DNA of 20,368 nucleotides, taken from the NCBI GenBank assembly GCA_015222755.1, contig JADFVX010000010.1:1-20368 (forward strand), given 5' to 3'. The notes below the pieces were generated by a model, which saw nothing but the letters and a program-made list of their open reading frames with translations, was not told the DNA's origin and searched no databases. A program made the translations under genes and the position numbers. Each line of letters opens with the position of its first letter. The first letter of the stretch is position 1. The DNA comes from Pseudomonadota bacterium (GTDB lineage: Bacteria; Desulfobacterota; JADFVX01). Below are positions 7,596-15,535 of the stretch, in pieces.

Positions 7596-7601
7596 TATAA
7601 T
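7596..7601 (+). promoter_or_regulatory. Possible -10 box for murA
   Basis: A perfect TATAAT lies about 42 bases before the proposed murA start, in the divergent gap with the cupin gene. No convincing -35 sequence occurs 16-18 bases upstream (TTGAAG is only 12 bases away) and there is no TG extension, so this rests on the -10 box alone. Confidence 0.35.
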
Positions 7602-7642
7602 AGAATTTGGGGTTTCAGAAAGCATAATAAACGGAGCAAAAA

Positions 7643-8899
7643 CTGGACAAGATAGTCATAAACGGCGGGAAGCGCTTAAGGGGTGAAGTCAGTGTAAGCG
7701 GGGCAAAAAATGCCGCACTCCCCATACTCGCATCTGCAATACTGACAACAGGTGAAAGTCGCTTCAGTAATATCCCCCACCTTGCGGACATCGAAACTAT
7801 GAAAAACCTGCTGTCCAGCCTTGGACTTAAGGTATGCAACGAAGGAGACGACCTTCTTGTGTCGGGTGAGGCGAATAACACTGAGGCACCCTATGAGCTT
7901 GTAAAAACAATGCGGGCCTCCTCCCTGGTACTTGGTCCTCTTGTTGCCCGATACGGAAAGGCAAAGGTATCCCTCCCCGGTGGATGTGCAATCGGTGAAC
8001 GTCCAATAGACCTCCACCTGAAAGCACTTGAAAACATGGGGGCAAAGATAGAACTAAAGCACGGCTATGTATTTGCGGAAGCAAAACAGCTTAAAGGTGC
8101 TGATATATACTTCGATACCGTTAGCGTAACGGGCACGGAAAACATAATGATGGCGGCAAGCCTGGCTGAAGGTACAACGGTCATAGAGAATGCGGCAAAA
8201 GAACCGGAGGTAGTTGACCTGGCCGAGCTCCTTAAAAAAATGGGCGCAAAGATCAAGGGCGAGGGCACAGATACCATTACAATCGAGGGAGTCAAAAAAC
8301 TGGGTCCCGCAGTACATACCGTCATGCCCGACAGGATAGAGGCCGGCACTCTTATAGCGGCGGCGGCAATCACCGGTGGCGATGTACTGTTGAAAAATGC
8401 CGACCTTAGCCACATGGAGGCCATTGCACACAAGTTCAGAGAGGCCGGGATAATCATAGAAGAAGAGGAAGGGGGTGTCCGTGTCAAGGGCAATGGACGC
8501 CTGAAAAGTGTAGACATCACTACCCTGCCCTACCACGGCTTCCCAACGGATATGCAGGCCCAGATGATGGTCCTCATGGCAACGGCACAAGGACTGAGTG
8601 TCATTAACGAAACGGTATTTGAAAACCGCTTCATGCATGTAAGCGAGCTGAGAAGAATGGGGGCGGACATCAACATAGAGGGTCACAGTGCCATAGTAAA
8701 AGGAGTGAAAAGCCTTAGCGGTGCCCAGCTTATGGCTACAGACCTCAGAGCAAGCGCCTCGCTCATCCTTGCAGGACTTGTTGCTAAAGGCCGGACTGAG
8801 ATAAGAAGGATATACCACCTCGACAGGGGCTATGAAAAACTGGAAGAAAAACTGGCCGGACTTGGCGCAGACATAAAAAGAGTTAAAGGTGAAGGATGA
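7643..8899 (+). CDS. murA: UDP-N-acetylglucosamine 1-carboxyvinyltransferase, apparent CTG start
   Basis: MurA transfers enolpyruvate from PEP to UDP-GlcNAc, the first committed step of peptidoglycan synthesis, in the cytoplasm. Read from a CTG at 7643 the protein is 418 residues and begins M-D-K-I-V-I-N-G-G, the family N-terminus. With this start the catalytic residues fall at the E. coli positions: Lys22-Asn23 (GAKNAALP) and Cys115 (PGGCAIGERPIDLH), the fosfomycin target. GFPTDMQAQ (Asp303), DLRASASL and YHLDRGYE follow. An in-frame stop lies at 7628-7630, and no ATG, GTG or TTG occurs in frame between it and the conserved start; the first ATG (7799) would delete 52 residues including Lys22. 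GGAG lies six bases before the CTG. The gene ends one base before the hisG ATG. Confidence 0.95.
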   Translation: MDKIVINGGKRLRGEVSVSGAKNAALPILASAILTTGESRFSNIPHLADIETMKNLLSSLGLKVCNEGDDLLVSGEANNTEAPYELVKTMRASSLVLGPLVARYGKAKVSLPGGCAIGERPIDLHLKALENMGAKIELKHGYVFAEAKQLKGADIYFDTVSVTGTENIMMAASLAEGTTVIENAAKEPEVVDLAELLKKMGAKIKGEGTDTITIEGVKKLGPAVHTVMPDRIEAGTLIAAAAITGGDVLLKNADLSHMEAIAHKFREAGIIIEEEEGGVRVKGNGRLKSVDITTLPYHGFPTDMQAQMMVLMATAQGLSVINETVFENRFMHVSELRRMGADINIEGHSAIVKGVKSLSGAQLMATDLRASASLILAGLVAKGRTEIRRIYHLDRGYEKLEEKLAGLGADIKRVKGEG

Positions 8900-8900
8900 T

Positions 8901-9551
8901 ATGAAAGAAGTACTGACCGTTGCCCTACCCAAGGGGCGCATACAGAAAGACACAATGAAACTCCTGAAACAGATAGGCATCAGCTGCCCGGAGATGGAAG
9001 TAGATTCCAGAAAACTGATCTTTGAACTTCCCGAAAAGAAGATGCGATTCATGGTTGTTCGCGCCACCGACGTCCCTACCTACGTAGAGCAAGGCGCTGC
9101 CGATATTGGCATTGTAGGCAAAGACACTCTAATGGAGCAGGGAAAAGACCTTTATGAACCGCTGGATCTTAAGATCGGCTACTGCCGCATGATAGTTGCC
9201 GAAGCGGAAGAACTGCAAAAAAGAGACAAGCCATCTGAGTGGACACACATCAGGATTGCCACAAAGTTCCCAAACATTACGGAAGAATTTTTTCGCAAAA
9301 AAGGCATACAAGTGGAGATGATTAAACTGTACGGCTCTATCGAGCTTGCACCGCTGGTCGGCCTGTCAGAACGAATAGTCGACCTTGTGTCCACCGGTGA
9401 GACCCTTAAACAAAACGGACTGGTAGAGGTGGAAGATATAATGGAAGTGACCTCCCGTCTCATAGTTAACAGGGCAAGCCTGAAAACACGCTATAAAAGG
9501 ATCAACAATCTTATCGGCGACCTCAAAGAAGTGCTGGATAGAGGGATCTGA
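8901..9551 (+). CDS. hisG: ATP phosphoribosyltransferase, short form
   Basis: HisG couples ATP and PRPP in the first step of histidine synthesis. The protein has 216 residues and stops after the catalytic two-domain core (LTVALPKGRIQ at the start; RATDVPTYVEQGAADIGIVG; LYGSIELAPLVGLSERIVDLVSTGETLKQNGL, quoted in parts), so it lacks the C-terminal regulatory domain of long HisG. Short forms need the HisRS-like partner HisZ for activity and feedback; hisZ is not in the window. The ATG at 8901 gives the normal N-terminus and has AAAGGTG/AAGG just upstream within the end of murA; a GTG four codons upstream is in frame. It is followed after two bases by hisD. Confidence 0.95.
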   Translation: MKEVLTVALPKGRIQKDTMKLLKQIGISCPEMEVDSRKLIFELPEKKMRFMVVRATDVPTYVEQGAADIGIVGKDTLMEQGKDLYEPLDLKIGYCRMIVAEAEELQKRDKPSEWTHIRIATKFPNITEEFFRKKGIQVEMIKLYGSIELAPLVGLSERIVDLVSTGETLKQNGLVEVEDIMEVTSRLIVNRASLKTRYKRINNLIGDLKEVLDRGI

Positions 9552-9553
9552 CA

Positions 9554-10855
9554 ATGCCTATCAAGTTTTTTTCAACAGACGATGCTGATTTCAGCAGCAA
9601 CTTCAACGAAATACTCGAAAGAGGAGAAACAGACAACAGGGAGGCGGAAAAAATTGTCTCCGGGATAATGGAAGATATCCGCAGCAAAGGCGACAGTGCC
9701 CTCCTTGAATATACGGCACGTTTTGACCGTTTTGAGACGACAGCTGAGGGGATTAAGGTAAGCAAGAAAGAGGTAGAGAAGGCCCTCAGGTCCATAGACC
9801 CCGATGTAAAAAGTGCACTGGAAGTGGCGGCAAAAAGGATAGAGGCCTTCCACGCAAAGCAAAAGGAAGAAACCTGGACATCGGAAGATGAAGAGGGAGT
9901 TGTTCTGGGTCAACTCGTAAGGCCCCTGGAGAAGGTGGGGATATACGTCCCGGGTGGTAAGGCGGCCTATCCTTCATCGGTACTTATGAACGCAATACCG
10001 GCAAAGGTAGCAGGTGTTAGCAAGATCATAATGGTAGTTCCCACACCTGACGGAGAGATGAACGATCACCTCCTGGCAGCAGCAAAAATAGCCGGGGTGG
10101 ACGAGATATACCGTATAGGCGGTGCGCAGGCCGTGGCGGCGCTTGCCTACGGCACTAAGACCGTCCCAAAGGTAGATAAGATAGTTGGGCCTGGCAACAT
10201 CTTTGTAGCTACGGCAAAAAAGCTTGCATTCGGCATAGTGGACATAGATATGATCGCGGGGCCAAGCGAGGTACTTATCATTTCCGACGGTAGTGGAGAC
10301 CCGTCACATATAGCGGCAGACATGCTGGCCCAGGCGGAACATGACGAGATGGCGGCATCCATACTGATCACCACCTCAAAAGAATTTGGACTGAAAGTAT
10401 CCGGCGAGATTGAGAGGCAGCTGGAAAAACTTAGACGCCGTGATATTGCAAAAGCCTCCATAGACAATCGCGGTGCGATTATAACCACAAAAGACCTGGA
10501 CGCAGCCTTTGATCTCTCCAACAGGGCTGCACCGGAGCATCTGGAGCTTGCCATAGAAGGGCCTGAGAAATATCTGGACAGAGTAAAAAATGCCGGTGCC
10601 ATATTCATGGGGCATTTCACTCCCGAAGCGCTTGGTGATTATATTGCAGGCCCCAACCATGTACTGCCTACAGGCGGATCGGCACGATTTTTTTCGCCGC
10701 TGGGCACATATGACTTCATAAAACGGTCGAGTATAATATCGTTCAGTAAGAGCGCATTCAGCAAACACGGAAAAAATGCGGAGATCATTGCAGACATAGA
10801 AGGTCTGGAAGCTCATGGCAATACAATAAAAATACGCATGGGCGAAGACATTTAG
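9554..10855 (+). CDS. hisD: Histidinol dehydrogenase
   Basis: HisD performs the last two steps of histidine synthesis, oxidising histidinol to histidine with two NAD+. The 433-residue protein has the whole active site, each residue about two positions from the E. coli numbering: zinc ligands Gln260 and His263 (AQAEHDEM), catalytic Glu328-His329 (APEHLEL), Asp362 (GDYIAGPNH) with His369, and His421 (EAHGNTIKIR). The family signature region GPGNIFVATAKKLAFG and IDMIAGPSEVLII is present. ATG start with GAGGG 8 bases upstream, two bases after hisG stops. The unit murA-hisG-hisD appears co-transcribed. No other his genes are in the window; a weak hairpin without a T-run follows. Confidence 0.97.
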   Translation: MPIKFFSTDDADFSSNFNEILERGETDNREAEKIVSGIMEDIRSKGDSALLEYTARFDRFETTAEGIKVSKKEVEKALRSIDPDVKSALEVAAKRIEAFHAKQKEETWTSEDEEGVVLGQLVRPLEKVGIYVPGGKAAYPSSVLMNAIPAKVAGVSKIIMVVPTPDGEMNDHLLAAAKIAGVDEIYRIGGAQAVAALAYGTKTVPKVDKIVGPGNIFVATAKKLAFGIVDIDMIAGPSEVLIISDGSGDPSHIAADMLAQAEHDEMAASILITTSKEFGLKVSGEIERQLEKLRRRDIAKASIDNRGAIITTKDLDAAFDLSNRAAPEHLELAIEGPEKYLDRVKNAGAIFMGHFTPEALGDYIAGPNHVLPTGGSARFFSPLGTYDFIKRSSIISFSKSAFSKHGKNAEIIADIEGLEAHGNTIKIRMGEDI

Positions 10856-10911
10856 ACAAACGGCAAGGTAAAACACTGGGATTGCCGAAAAATAAAAACG
10901 GGAAAAAAGCG

Positions 10912-10939
10912 TTGACAACAAGCTACGCTGTGGTAGTAT
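10912..10939 (+). promoter_or_regulatory. Sigma-70-type promoter for the LysM lipoprotein gene
   Basis: A perfect -35 TTGACA (10912-10917), 16-base spacer, TAGTAT (10934-10939). It lies about 50 bases before the lipoprotein ATG, in the gap after hisD. The clean -35 box suggests steady, strong expression. Confidence 0.7.
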
Positions 10940-10988
10940 TAGACGCATCTATTAAAGATTATTGAATATTTTATTTGGAGGTTTAAAA

Positions 10989-11447
10989 ATGAAAATTACA
11001 AATCTATCGGCTGTTATCTTATCTGCAGTGGCCCTTCTCGTTACAACGGGCTGCCAGAAAAAGGCAGCACCACCTGAGGAGATAGCTGACTCCAGCCCTG
11101 TAGTCACTTCAGCCCCCGAACCTGCTCCGGTTGAGGAAGCTGTTGTGGAGGAAGTGGTGGAAACAGCCGTTGAAGAACCAGCTCCTGTTGAGGCAACAGG
11201 AAAGGATTCTCATACAGTTGTCAAAGGCGACAACCTCTGGAGCATATCAGAGAACAGTGATGTTTATGATGATCCCTTCCAGTGGCCTGTAATCTACAAG
11301 GCAAACAGGGACCAGATCAAAGACCCCGACCTGATATACCCGGACCAGCAATTCGAGCTTCCGCGTGACGCCAGCCAGGAAGAAATCGATGCCGCTGTAC
11401 ATGAAGCCAAAACACGAGGCCCATGGTCTCTCTGGGACGGCAAGTAG
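10989..11447 (+). CDS. LysM-domain lipoprotein
   Basis: A predicted envelope lipoprotein of 152 residues that would bind peptidoglycan. A signal sequence ends in a lipobox-like LLVTTGC with the lipidated Cys22; Thr at -3 is less common but allowed. Residues 26-72 are a low-complexity linker rich in Pro, Ala, Val and Glu (repeats like APEPAPVEEAVVEEVVE). The LysM domain is at about 75-125: HTVVKGDNLWSISEN, then FQWPVIYKANRDQIKDPDLI and YPDQQFELP. A short acidic tail follows (GPWSLWDGK). The ATG at 10989 has GGAGG 7 bases upstream; an in-frame start nine codons earlier would place charged-free residues before the signal and is less likely. Own promoter and own terminator make it monocistronic. 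Confidence 0.9.
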   Translation: MKITNLSAVILSAVALLVTTGCQKKAAPPEEIADSSPVVTSAPEPAPVEEAVVEEVVETAVEEPAPVEATGKDSHTVVKGDNLWSISENSDVYDDPFQWPVIYKANRDQIKDPDLIYPDQQFELPRDASQEEIDAAVHEAKTRGPWSLWDGK

Positions 11448-11470
11448 TTAGCAGCAAAGTTTAATATAGA

Positions 11471-11500
11471 GCGGCAGGCTAATAACCTGCCGCTTTTTTT
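11471..11500 (+). terminator. Strong intrinsic terminator after the LysM gene
   Basis: GCGGCAGG, a seven-base loop, then CCTGCCGC form a perfect eight-pair GC-rich stem, followed directly by seven T. It starts 23 bases after the lipoprotein stop and ends only 31 bases before the next ATG. Confidence 0.92.
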
Positions 11501-11531
11501 ATTGTCGTAACTTTTACAGTCTATTAATAAT

Positions 11532-12668
11532 ATGGCAATCGACTTCAGGCATTCTGAGCACCACTCTGTAGGCATTGAGATAGAGGTACAACTTGTTGAC
11601 AGAGAAAGCCTCGACCTAACCCACACCTCAGCACAAATCATTGAAAACATTGATGGTTTTGAGGATTCCATCAAACATGAACTCATGATGTCCAATCTTG
11701 AGATCAACACAAAGGTATGCCAGAATCTTGCTGAAGCGGAGAAAGACCTCTTCAACAAGTTCAATGTAGTGGCTTCCGAGGCAGACCGTCACAACACCCT
11801 GCTTCTATGCGCTGGAGGACATCCATTTTCACTTTGTAAAGATCAGCAGATAACTAAGGACAGGCGCTATAAGCGCCTAATGGAAAAGCTTCAGGTAGTA
11901 GCGAGACGCTTCAATATCTTCGGTCTGCATGTCCACGTGGGCATAGGCAGTGCCGAAAAATGCATATATGTAATGAACCAGATGATCTATTACCTGCCCC
12001 ACCTGCTTGCCCTTTCGGCAAACTCCCCCTTCTGGGAGGGAGAACATACAGGACTTAAATCCTACAGGACAAAGGTTTTTGAGAACCTTCCCACAGCGGG
12101 CCTTCCTTTCTATTTTGAAAACTGGGATGATTATGCACAGCTGGTAAAAAATTACATAGCAACAGACACGATCGAGACTATCCGTGAGATCTGGTGGGAC
12201 ATAAGGCCCCACCCGGACTTCGGAACACTGGAGCTTCGAATATGCGACGCCCCCTCTTCCATAAAAGAGGTCCTGGCGATAACAGCGCTGACACAATGCC
12301 TGGCGGCGAGCTTCAGTTCCGATTTCGACAGAGGTATAAAACAGCCCCGTATACACCCATCAGTCACGCGTGAAAATAAATGGCGGGCGTGCCGCTACGG
12401 GCTGGATGCAGACTTGATAACTGAGAACGGGAAAGAAACGATACCCGCCAGAGAGGCCATAAGAAAACTGGCAGCCCAAGTAGAAAAAGAGGCCGCAGAA
12501 CTCGGGGCACTGAAACATCTAAAATCCATAGATGAGATACTTGAAAACGGGGACGGAGCATCAAGACAACTCAGGTACTGGAAGGAAAGGGGTGAATTAA
12601 GCTCAGTAGTCCGTGGGCTTACAAAAGACCTTTCAGAGGAAATCGCAAAATACGGGAAGGCACAATGA
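11532..12668 (+). CDS. GCS2-family carboxylate-amine ligase (YbdK-like)
   Basis: The 378-residue protein belongs to the glutamate-cysteine ligase 2 family (ATP-dependent carboxylate-amine ligases; E. coli YbdK has weak gamma-glutamylcysteine ligase activity). It shows the N-terminal metal/ATP motif GIEIEVQLVD (14-23), FGLHVHVGIGSAEK, LLALSANSPFWEG, the WWDIRPHPDFGTLELRICD block and WRACRYGLDADLI, in family order. The natural substrates are not shown by sequence; gamma-glutamyl transfer to cysteine or another amine is the leading idea. The ATG at 11532 is the only in-frame start after a stop at 11508 and fits YbdK, but no Shine-Dalgarno is visible and the terminator is 31 bases upstream. The stop overlaps the next gene (ATGA), tying it to a transpeptidase homologue. 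Confidence 0.88.
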   Translation: MAIDFRHSEHHSVGIEIEVQLVDRESLDLTHTSAQIIENIDGFEDSIKHELMMSNLEINTKVCQNLAEAEKDLFNKFNVVASEADRHNTLLLCAGGHPFSLCKDQQITKDRRYKRLMEKLQVVARRFNIFGLHVHVGIGSAEKCIYVMNQMIYYLPHLLALSANSPFWEGEHTGLKSYRTKVFENLPTAGLPFYFENWDDYAQLVKNYIATDTIETIREIWWDIRPHPDFGTLELRICDAPSSIKEVLAITALTQCLAASFSSDFDRGIKQPRIHPSVTRENKWRACRYGLDADLITENGKETIPAREAIRKLAAQVEKEAAELGALKHLKSIDEILENGDGASRQLRYWKERGELSSVVRGLTKDLSEEIAKYGKAQ

Positions 12669-14236
12669 AAGGCGCCGTTTCTGCGGGCCACAGGCTGACA
12701 GCTGAGGCCGGCATAGACATGCTCAATCAGGGTGGTAACGCCTTTGATGCAGCTATTGCGGCAGCATTTGCATCATTTGTATGTGAATCACCACTTACAA
12801 GCATAGGTGGCGGCGGCTTTCTTATGGCCCATACCGCCGAAGGAGAAACATCACTATACGATTTCTTTCCCAATATTTCCGGCCTTGGCAGCAGGACACC
12901 AAAAGAGGAGCTTGACTTTTATCCCGTAGATATCGATTTTACCGGCACAACACAGCAGTTCCATATAGGGAAAGGCTCTGTTGCTGTACCAGGATGCATG
13001 GCAGGCTTTGCAAAAGTCTTTGAAAACCACTGCACCCTGCCCATAAAAACAATCCTTGAACCGGCAATACACTATGCGAGGCAGGGCGTGACCCTCAATG
13101 CCCAGCAGGCCGACTTCAACTCAATACTTTCACCCATACTTACCCTGTCCTCCGAAGGGAAGGCTGTCTATACCCCAAATGGAAGGCGCCTGAAAAAGGG
13201 AGAAGTTATTACAAAAAAAAATATGGCCGATACCATAGAGGAACTCTCCAGAAGTGGCCTTGAAAGTTTCTATAGGGGAAGTATATCCGACTGCATTATA
13301 GGCGGCTTTGAAGATGGCGGCCTTATAACAAGGGAAGACCTTGAAAACTATGAAGTTGCAATAAGGAAACCGCTGGTACTGGATTATCGTGGGAGGAAAA
13401 TATTTACCAACCCTCCTCCCTCTTCATCGGGTGGCTGCCTCATAGCCTTCTCCCTTAAACTGCTTGAAAAATATGATGTGGCTAAACTTGAACACAACAG
13501 GGCCGATTACCTGTACCTTCTTATGGATGTGATGAAGATGACTGATGAGGCCAGAGGTGAAGACTTTGACCACAGGATCTATGAAAATGACATCATAGGC
13601 TCATTCCTGTCCACGGAAAATATAGGCAAATACTCCCAAAAGCTGGAAAACGACATTCCACCCAAAAGCCTTTCCACTGAAAGGCCTTCTACGGGCAACA
13701 CAACACATATAAGCGTTATTGATGCAGCCGGGAATGCTGTATCTGTCACCACGTCCAACGGAGAGGGCTGCGGGCATATGATACCCGGTATGGGCGTTAT
13801 GCTGAACAATATGCTGGGCGAGGAAGATATAAACCCACATGGCTTTCACACCCAGCCCGCGGGCTTGCGGATGTCTTCCATGATGTCGCCCACCATCGTC
13901 ATGTGTGATGGCAGACCTGAAATCATACTGGGGAGTGGTGGCAGCAACAGGATCAGAAACGCCATTCTGCAGGTAATCATAAACCTGATTGACTTTAAAC
14001 TGCCCGTTGAAGAAGCGGTCAACGCCTCCAGAACACATTGGGACAAGAGTACCTTCCAGGTGGAATTGGGGATCTCCCCATCAGAATTGGAGGGCCTCAA
14101 AAAAGCTGCATCTCCAGTCAATTACTGGGATGTGAAAAACATGTACTTCGGCGGGGTACATACCGTTATTTCTGAAAATGCCACACTGTCCGGAGCTGGC
14201 GATGCCAGACGTGGCGGCATCTGCCTGAAAAACTAG
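12665..14236 (+). CDS. Gamma-glutamyltranspeptidase-family Ntn hydrolase, no signal peptide
   Basis: A 523-residue GGT-family protein. These cleave themselves before a threonine that becomes the nucleophile and then hydrolyse or transfer gamma-glutamyl (or other acyl) groups. The likely nucleophile is Thr346 in GNTTHISVIDAAGNAVSV, giving a large chain of 345 and a small chain of 178 residues. Also visible are GGNAFDAAIAAAFA, SIGGGGFLM, NPPPSSSGG, MSSMMSPTIV and GSGGSNRIRNAILQ. It begins directly with MKGAVSAGHRLTAEAG, without a signal peptide, so it is probably cytoplasmic, unlike classical periplasmic GGT. At the place of E. coli Arg114 (DFREMAP), which binds the substrate alpha-carboxylate, this protein reads DFFPNIS, so specificity may differ. 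It overlaps the ligase gene by 4 bases and has GGAAGG upstream. Confidence 0.9.
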   Translation: MKGAVSAGHRLTAEAGIDMLNQGGNAFDAAIAAAFASFVCESPLTSIGGGGFLMAHTAEGETSLYDFFPNISGLGSRTPKEELDFYPVDIDFTGTTQQFHIGKGSVAVPGCMAGFAKVFENHCTLPIKTILEPAIHYARQGVTLNAQQADFNSILSPILTLSSEGKAVYTPNGRRLKKGEVITKKNMADTIEELSRSGLESFYRGSISDCIIGGFEDGGLITREDLENYEVAIRKPLVLDYRGRKIFTNPPPSSSGGCLIAFSLKLLEKYDVAKLEHNRADYLYLLMDVMKMTDEARGEDFDHRIYENDIIGSFLSTENIGKYSQKLENDIPPKSLSTERPSTGNTTHISVIDAAGNAVSVTTSNGEGCGHMIPGMGVMLNNMLGEEDINPHGFHTQPAGLRMSSMMSPTIVMCDGRPEIILGSGGSNRIRNAILQVIINLIDFKLPVEEAVNASRTHWDKSTFQVELGISPSELEGLKKAASPVNYWDVKNMYFGGVHTVISENATLSGAGDARRGGICLKN

Positions 14237-14253
14237 GACTACCTGAGAAAACT

Positions 14254-15435
14254 ATGCTAAAGAGAATCATAAAGGCTACTGATGAGATTAAAGACAGACT
14301 CATAAAATTCAGGCGGGAGGTGCACCAAAACCCCGAATTGAGCGGGCAGGAAGAAAAAATTGCCGCCTTCGTTGCGACAATACTTGAAGACAATGATATA
14401 GAGCTGCAAAAAAATGTCGGAGGGCATGGAGTTGTCGGCAGACTAAAAGGCTTTGCTGAGGGGCCCATTGTAGCACTAAGGGCAGATATGGACGCCCTTC
14501 CCATAGAGGATACAAAAAAGGTTGACTACGCATCAAAGTCAAAGGGCATCATGCATGCCTGCGGTCACGATGCACACACGGCAATACTGCTTGGCGTAGC
14601 TATTGTCCTTGGAAAACTCAGAAATGAATTTAAGGGCGAAGTAATATTTATTTTCCAGCCCGCAGAGGAATCGATACAAGGCGCGGAAAGGATGATAAAA
14701 GACGGGGTACTTGACAGTACACCCATATCCGCAATTGCTGCGCTTCACTGCCTTCCCGAACTGGAGGCAGGCAAGATAGGGCACAGGGCTGGCATAATGA
14801 CTTCAGCTGCTGACAGGATAGCCATAAGTATCAAAGGGAAAAGCGGTCATGCCTCAAAACCACAGCAGACAGTCGATGCCGTACTTGTATCCTCAATGGT
14901 AATAAACGCGCTCCACCACATTGTAAGCAGAAGGACCGACCCTCTGCAACCTTCGGTAATATCCATAGGCACAATAAGGGGAGGAACTGCTGAGAATATA
15001 ATAGCCGACAAGGTGAAAATGACAGGCACGGTAAGGACTCTTGATGCTAAGCTACGTCAAGACATGCCAAGGATGATTGAAAATGTTATAAAGGGGATTA
15101 CGGCCTCTATGAATGCCGGCTACGATTTTGATTACACCTTTGAATGCCCATCTATTCTAAACAACAAAGAGGTGGATGGAGAGATCCGGCGATGTGCTAC
15201 AGATGTAGTCGGCAGCGATAATGTCATCGAACTTGCGGAGCCTATGATGGGCTCAGAAGATTTTGCCCTCTTTACAGAAAAAATACCTGGCGCACTTTTC
15301 AGACTTGGCACTGGAAAACCCGGGGACCACGAGATAACTCCTCTGCACAGCAATACCTTTGATATCGATGAATCGGCAATAGCTATCGGCACAAAGATCC
15401 TCGCATGGTGGGCGGTATCCTCCCTTAAACGGTAA
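14254..15435 (+). CDS. M20-family amidohydrolase (IAA-amino acid hydrolase / N-acyl-amino acid deacylase type)
   Basis: A 393-residue metallo-amidohydrolase of the M20D type, which removes acyl groups from amino acids or related amides. The dinuclear metal site is complete: Cys103 and His105 with His108 (MHACGHDAHTA), general base Glu138 and ligand Glu139 (QPAEES), His165 (ALHCLPEL) and His365 (PLHSNTF). The inserted dimerisation domain begins near SIKGKSGHASKPQQTVDAV. No signal peptide, so cytoplasmic. It starts 17 bases after the transpeptidase homologue with only a weak GAG ribosome site, and is probably the third gene of the ligase operon. Substrate is unknown; the family includes auxin-conjugate hydrolases, N-acetyl-diaminopimelate and N-acetylcysteine deacylases. 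Confidence 0.92.
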   Translation: MLKRIIKATDEIKDRLIKFRREVHQNPELSGQEEKIAAFVATILEDNDIELQKNVGGHGVVGRLKGFAEGPIVALRADMDALPIEDTKKVDYASKSKGIMHACGHDAHTAILLGVAIVLGKLRNEFKGEVIFIFQPAEESIQGAERMIKDGVLDSTPISAIAALHCLPELEAGKIGHRAGIMTSAADRIAISIKGKSGHASKPQQTVDAVLVSSMVINALHHIVSRRTDPLQPSVISIGTIRGGTAENIIADKVKMTGTVRTLDAKLRQDMPRMIENVIKGITASMNAGYDFDYTFECPSILNNKEVDGEIRRCATDVVGSDNVIELAEPMMGSEDFALFTEKIPGALFRLGTGKPGDHEITPLHSNTFDIDESAIAIGTKILAWWAVSSLKR

Positions 15436-15442
15436 CTTCCCC

Positions 15443-15470
15443 TTGCACTTCAAAAACACCTTGCTATACT
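15443..15470 (+). promoter_or_regulatory. Extended -10 promoter for the hybrid kinase
   Basis: TATACT (15465-15470) preceded by TGC forms an extended -10 element; TTGCAC (15443-15448) lies 16 bases upstream as a partial -35. It is in the 100-base gap after the amidohydrolase and would give a leader of about 60 bases. Confidence 0.55.
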
Positions 15471-15535
15471 AACTTCAAGGTGGCTCTTCATTTTCCAAAA
15501 TATTTTATCAACTCAGAAAAATACTGCTAAAGGCA

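Noticed and set aside
8054..9067. A 337-codon minus-strand reading frame across murA and hisG
   Set aside because: It is antisense to two clearly conserved genes and its translation has no family features.
10861..10887. Hairpin CGGCAA / TTGCCG after hisD as a terminator
   Set aside because: Six-pair stem with a 15-base loop followed by A rather than T on the plus strand; not a convincing terminator.
11532..12668. Calling the GCS2 protein gshA outright
   Set aside because: YbdK-like proteins have weak or different ligase activity and no glutathione synthetase is present, so a specific gene symbol is not supported.
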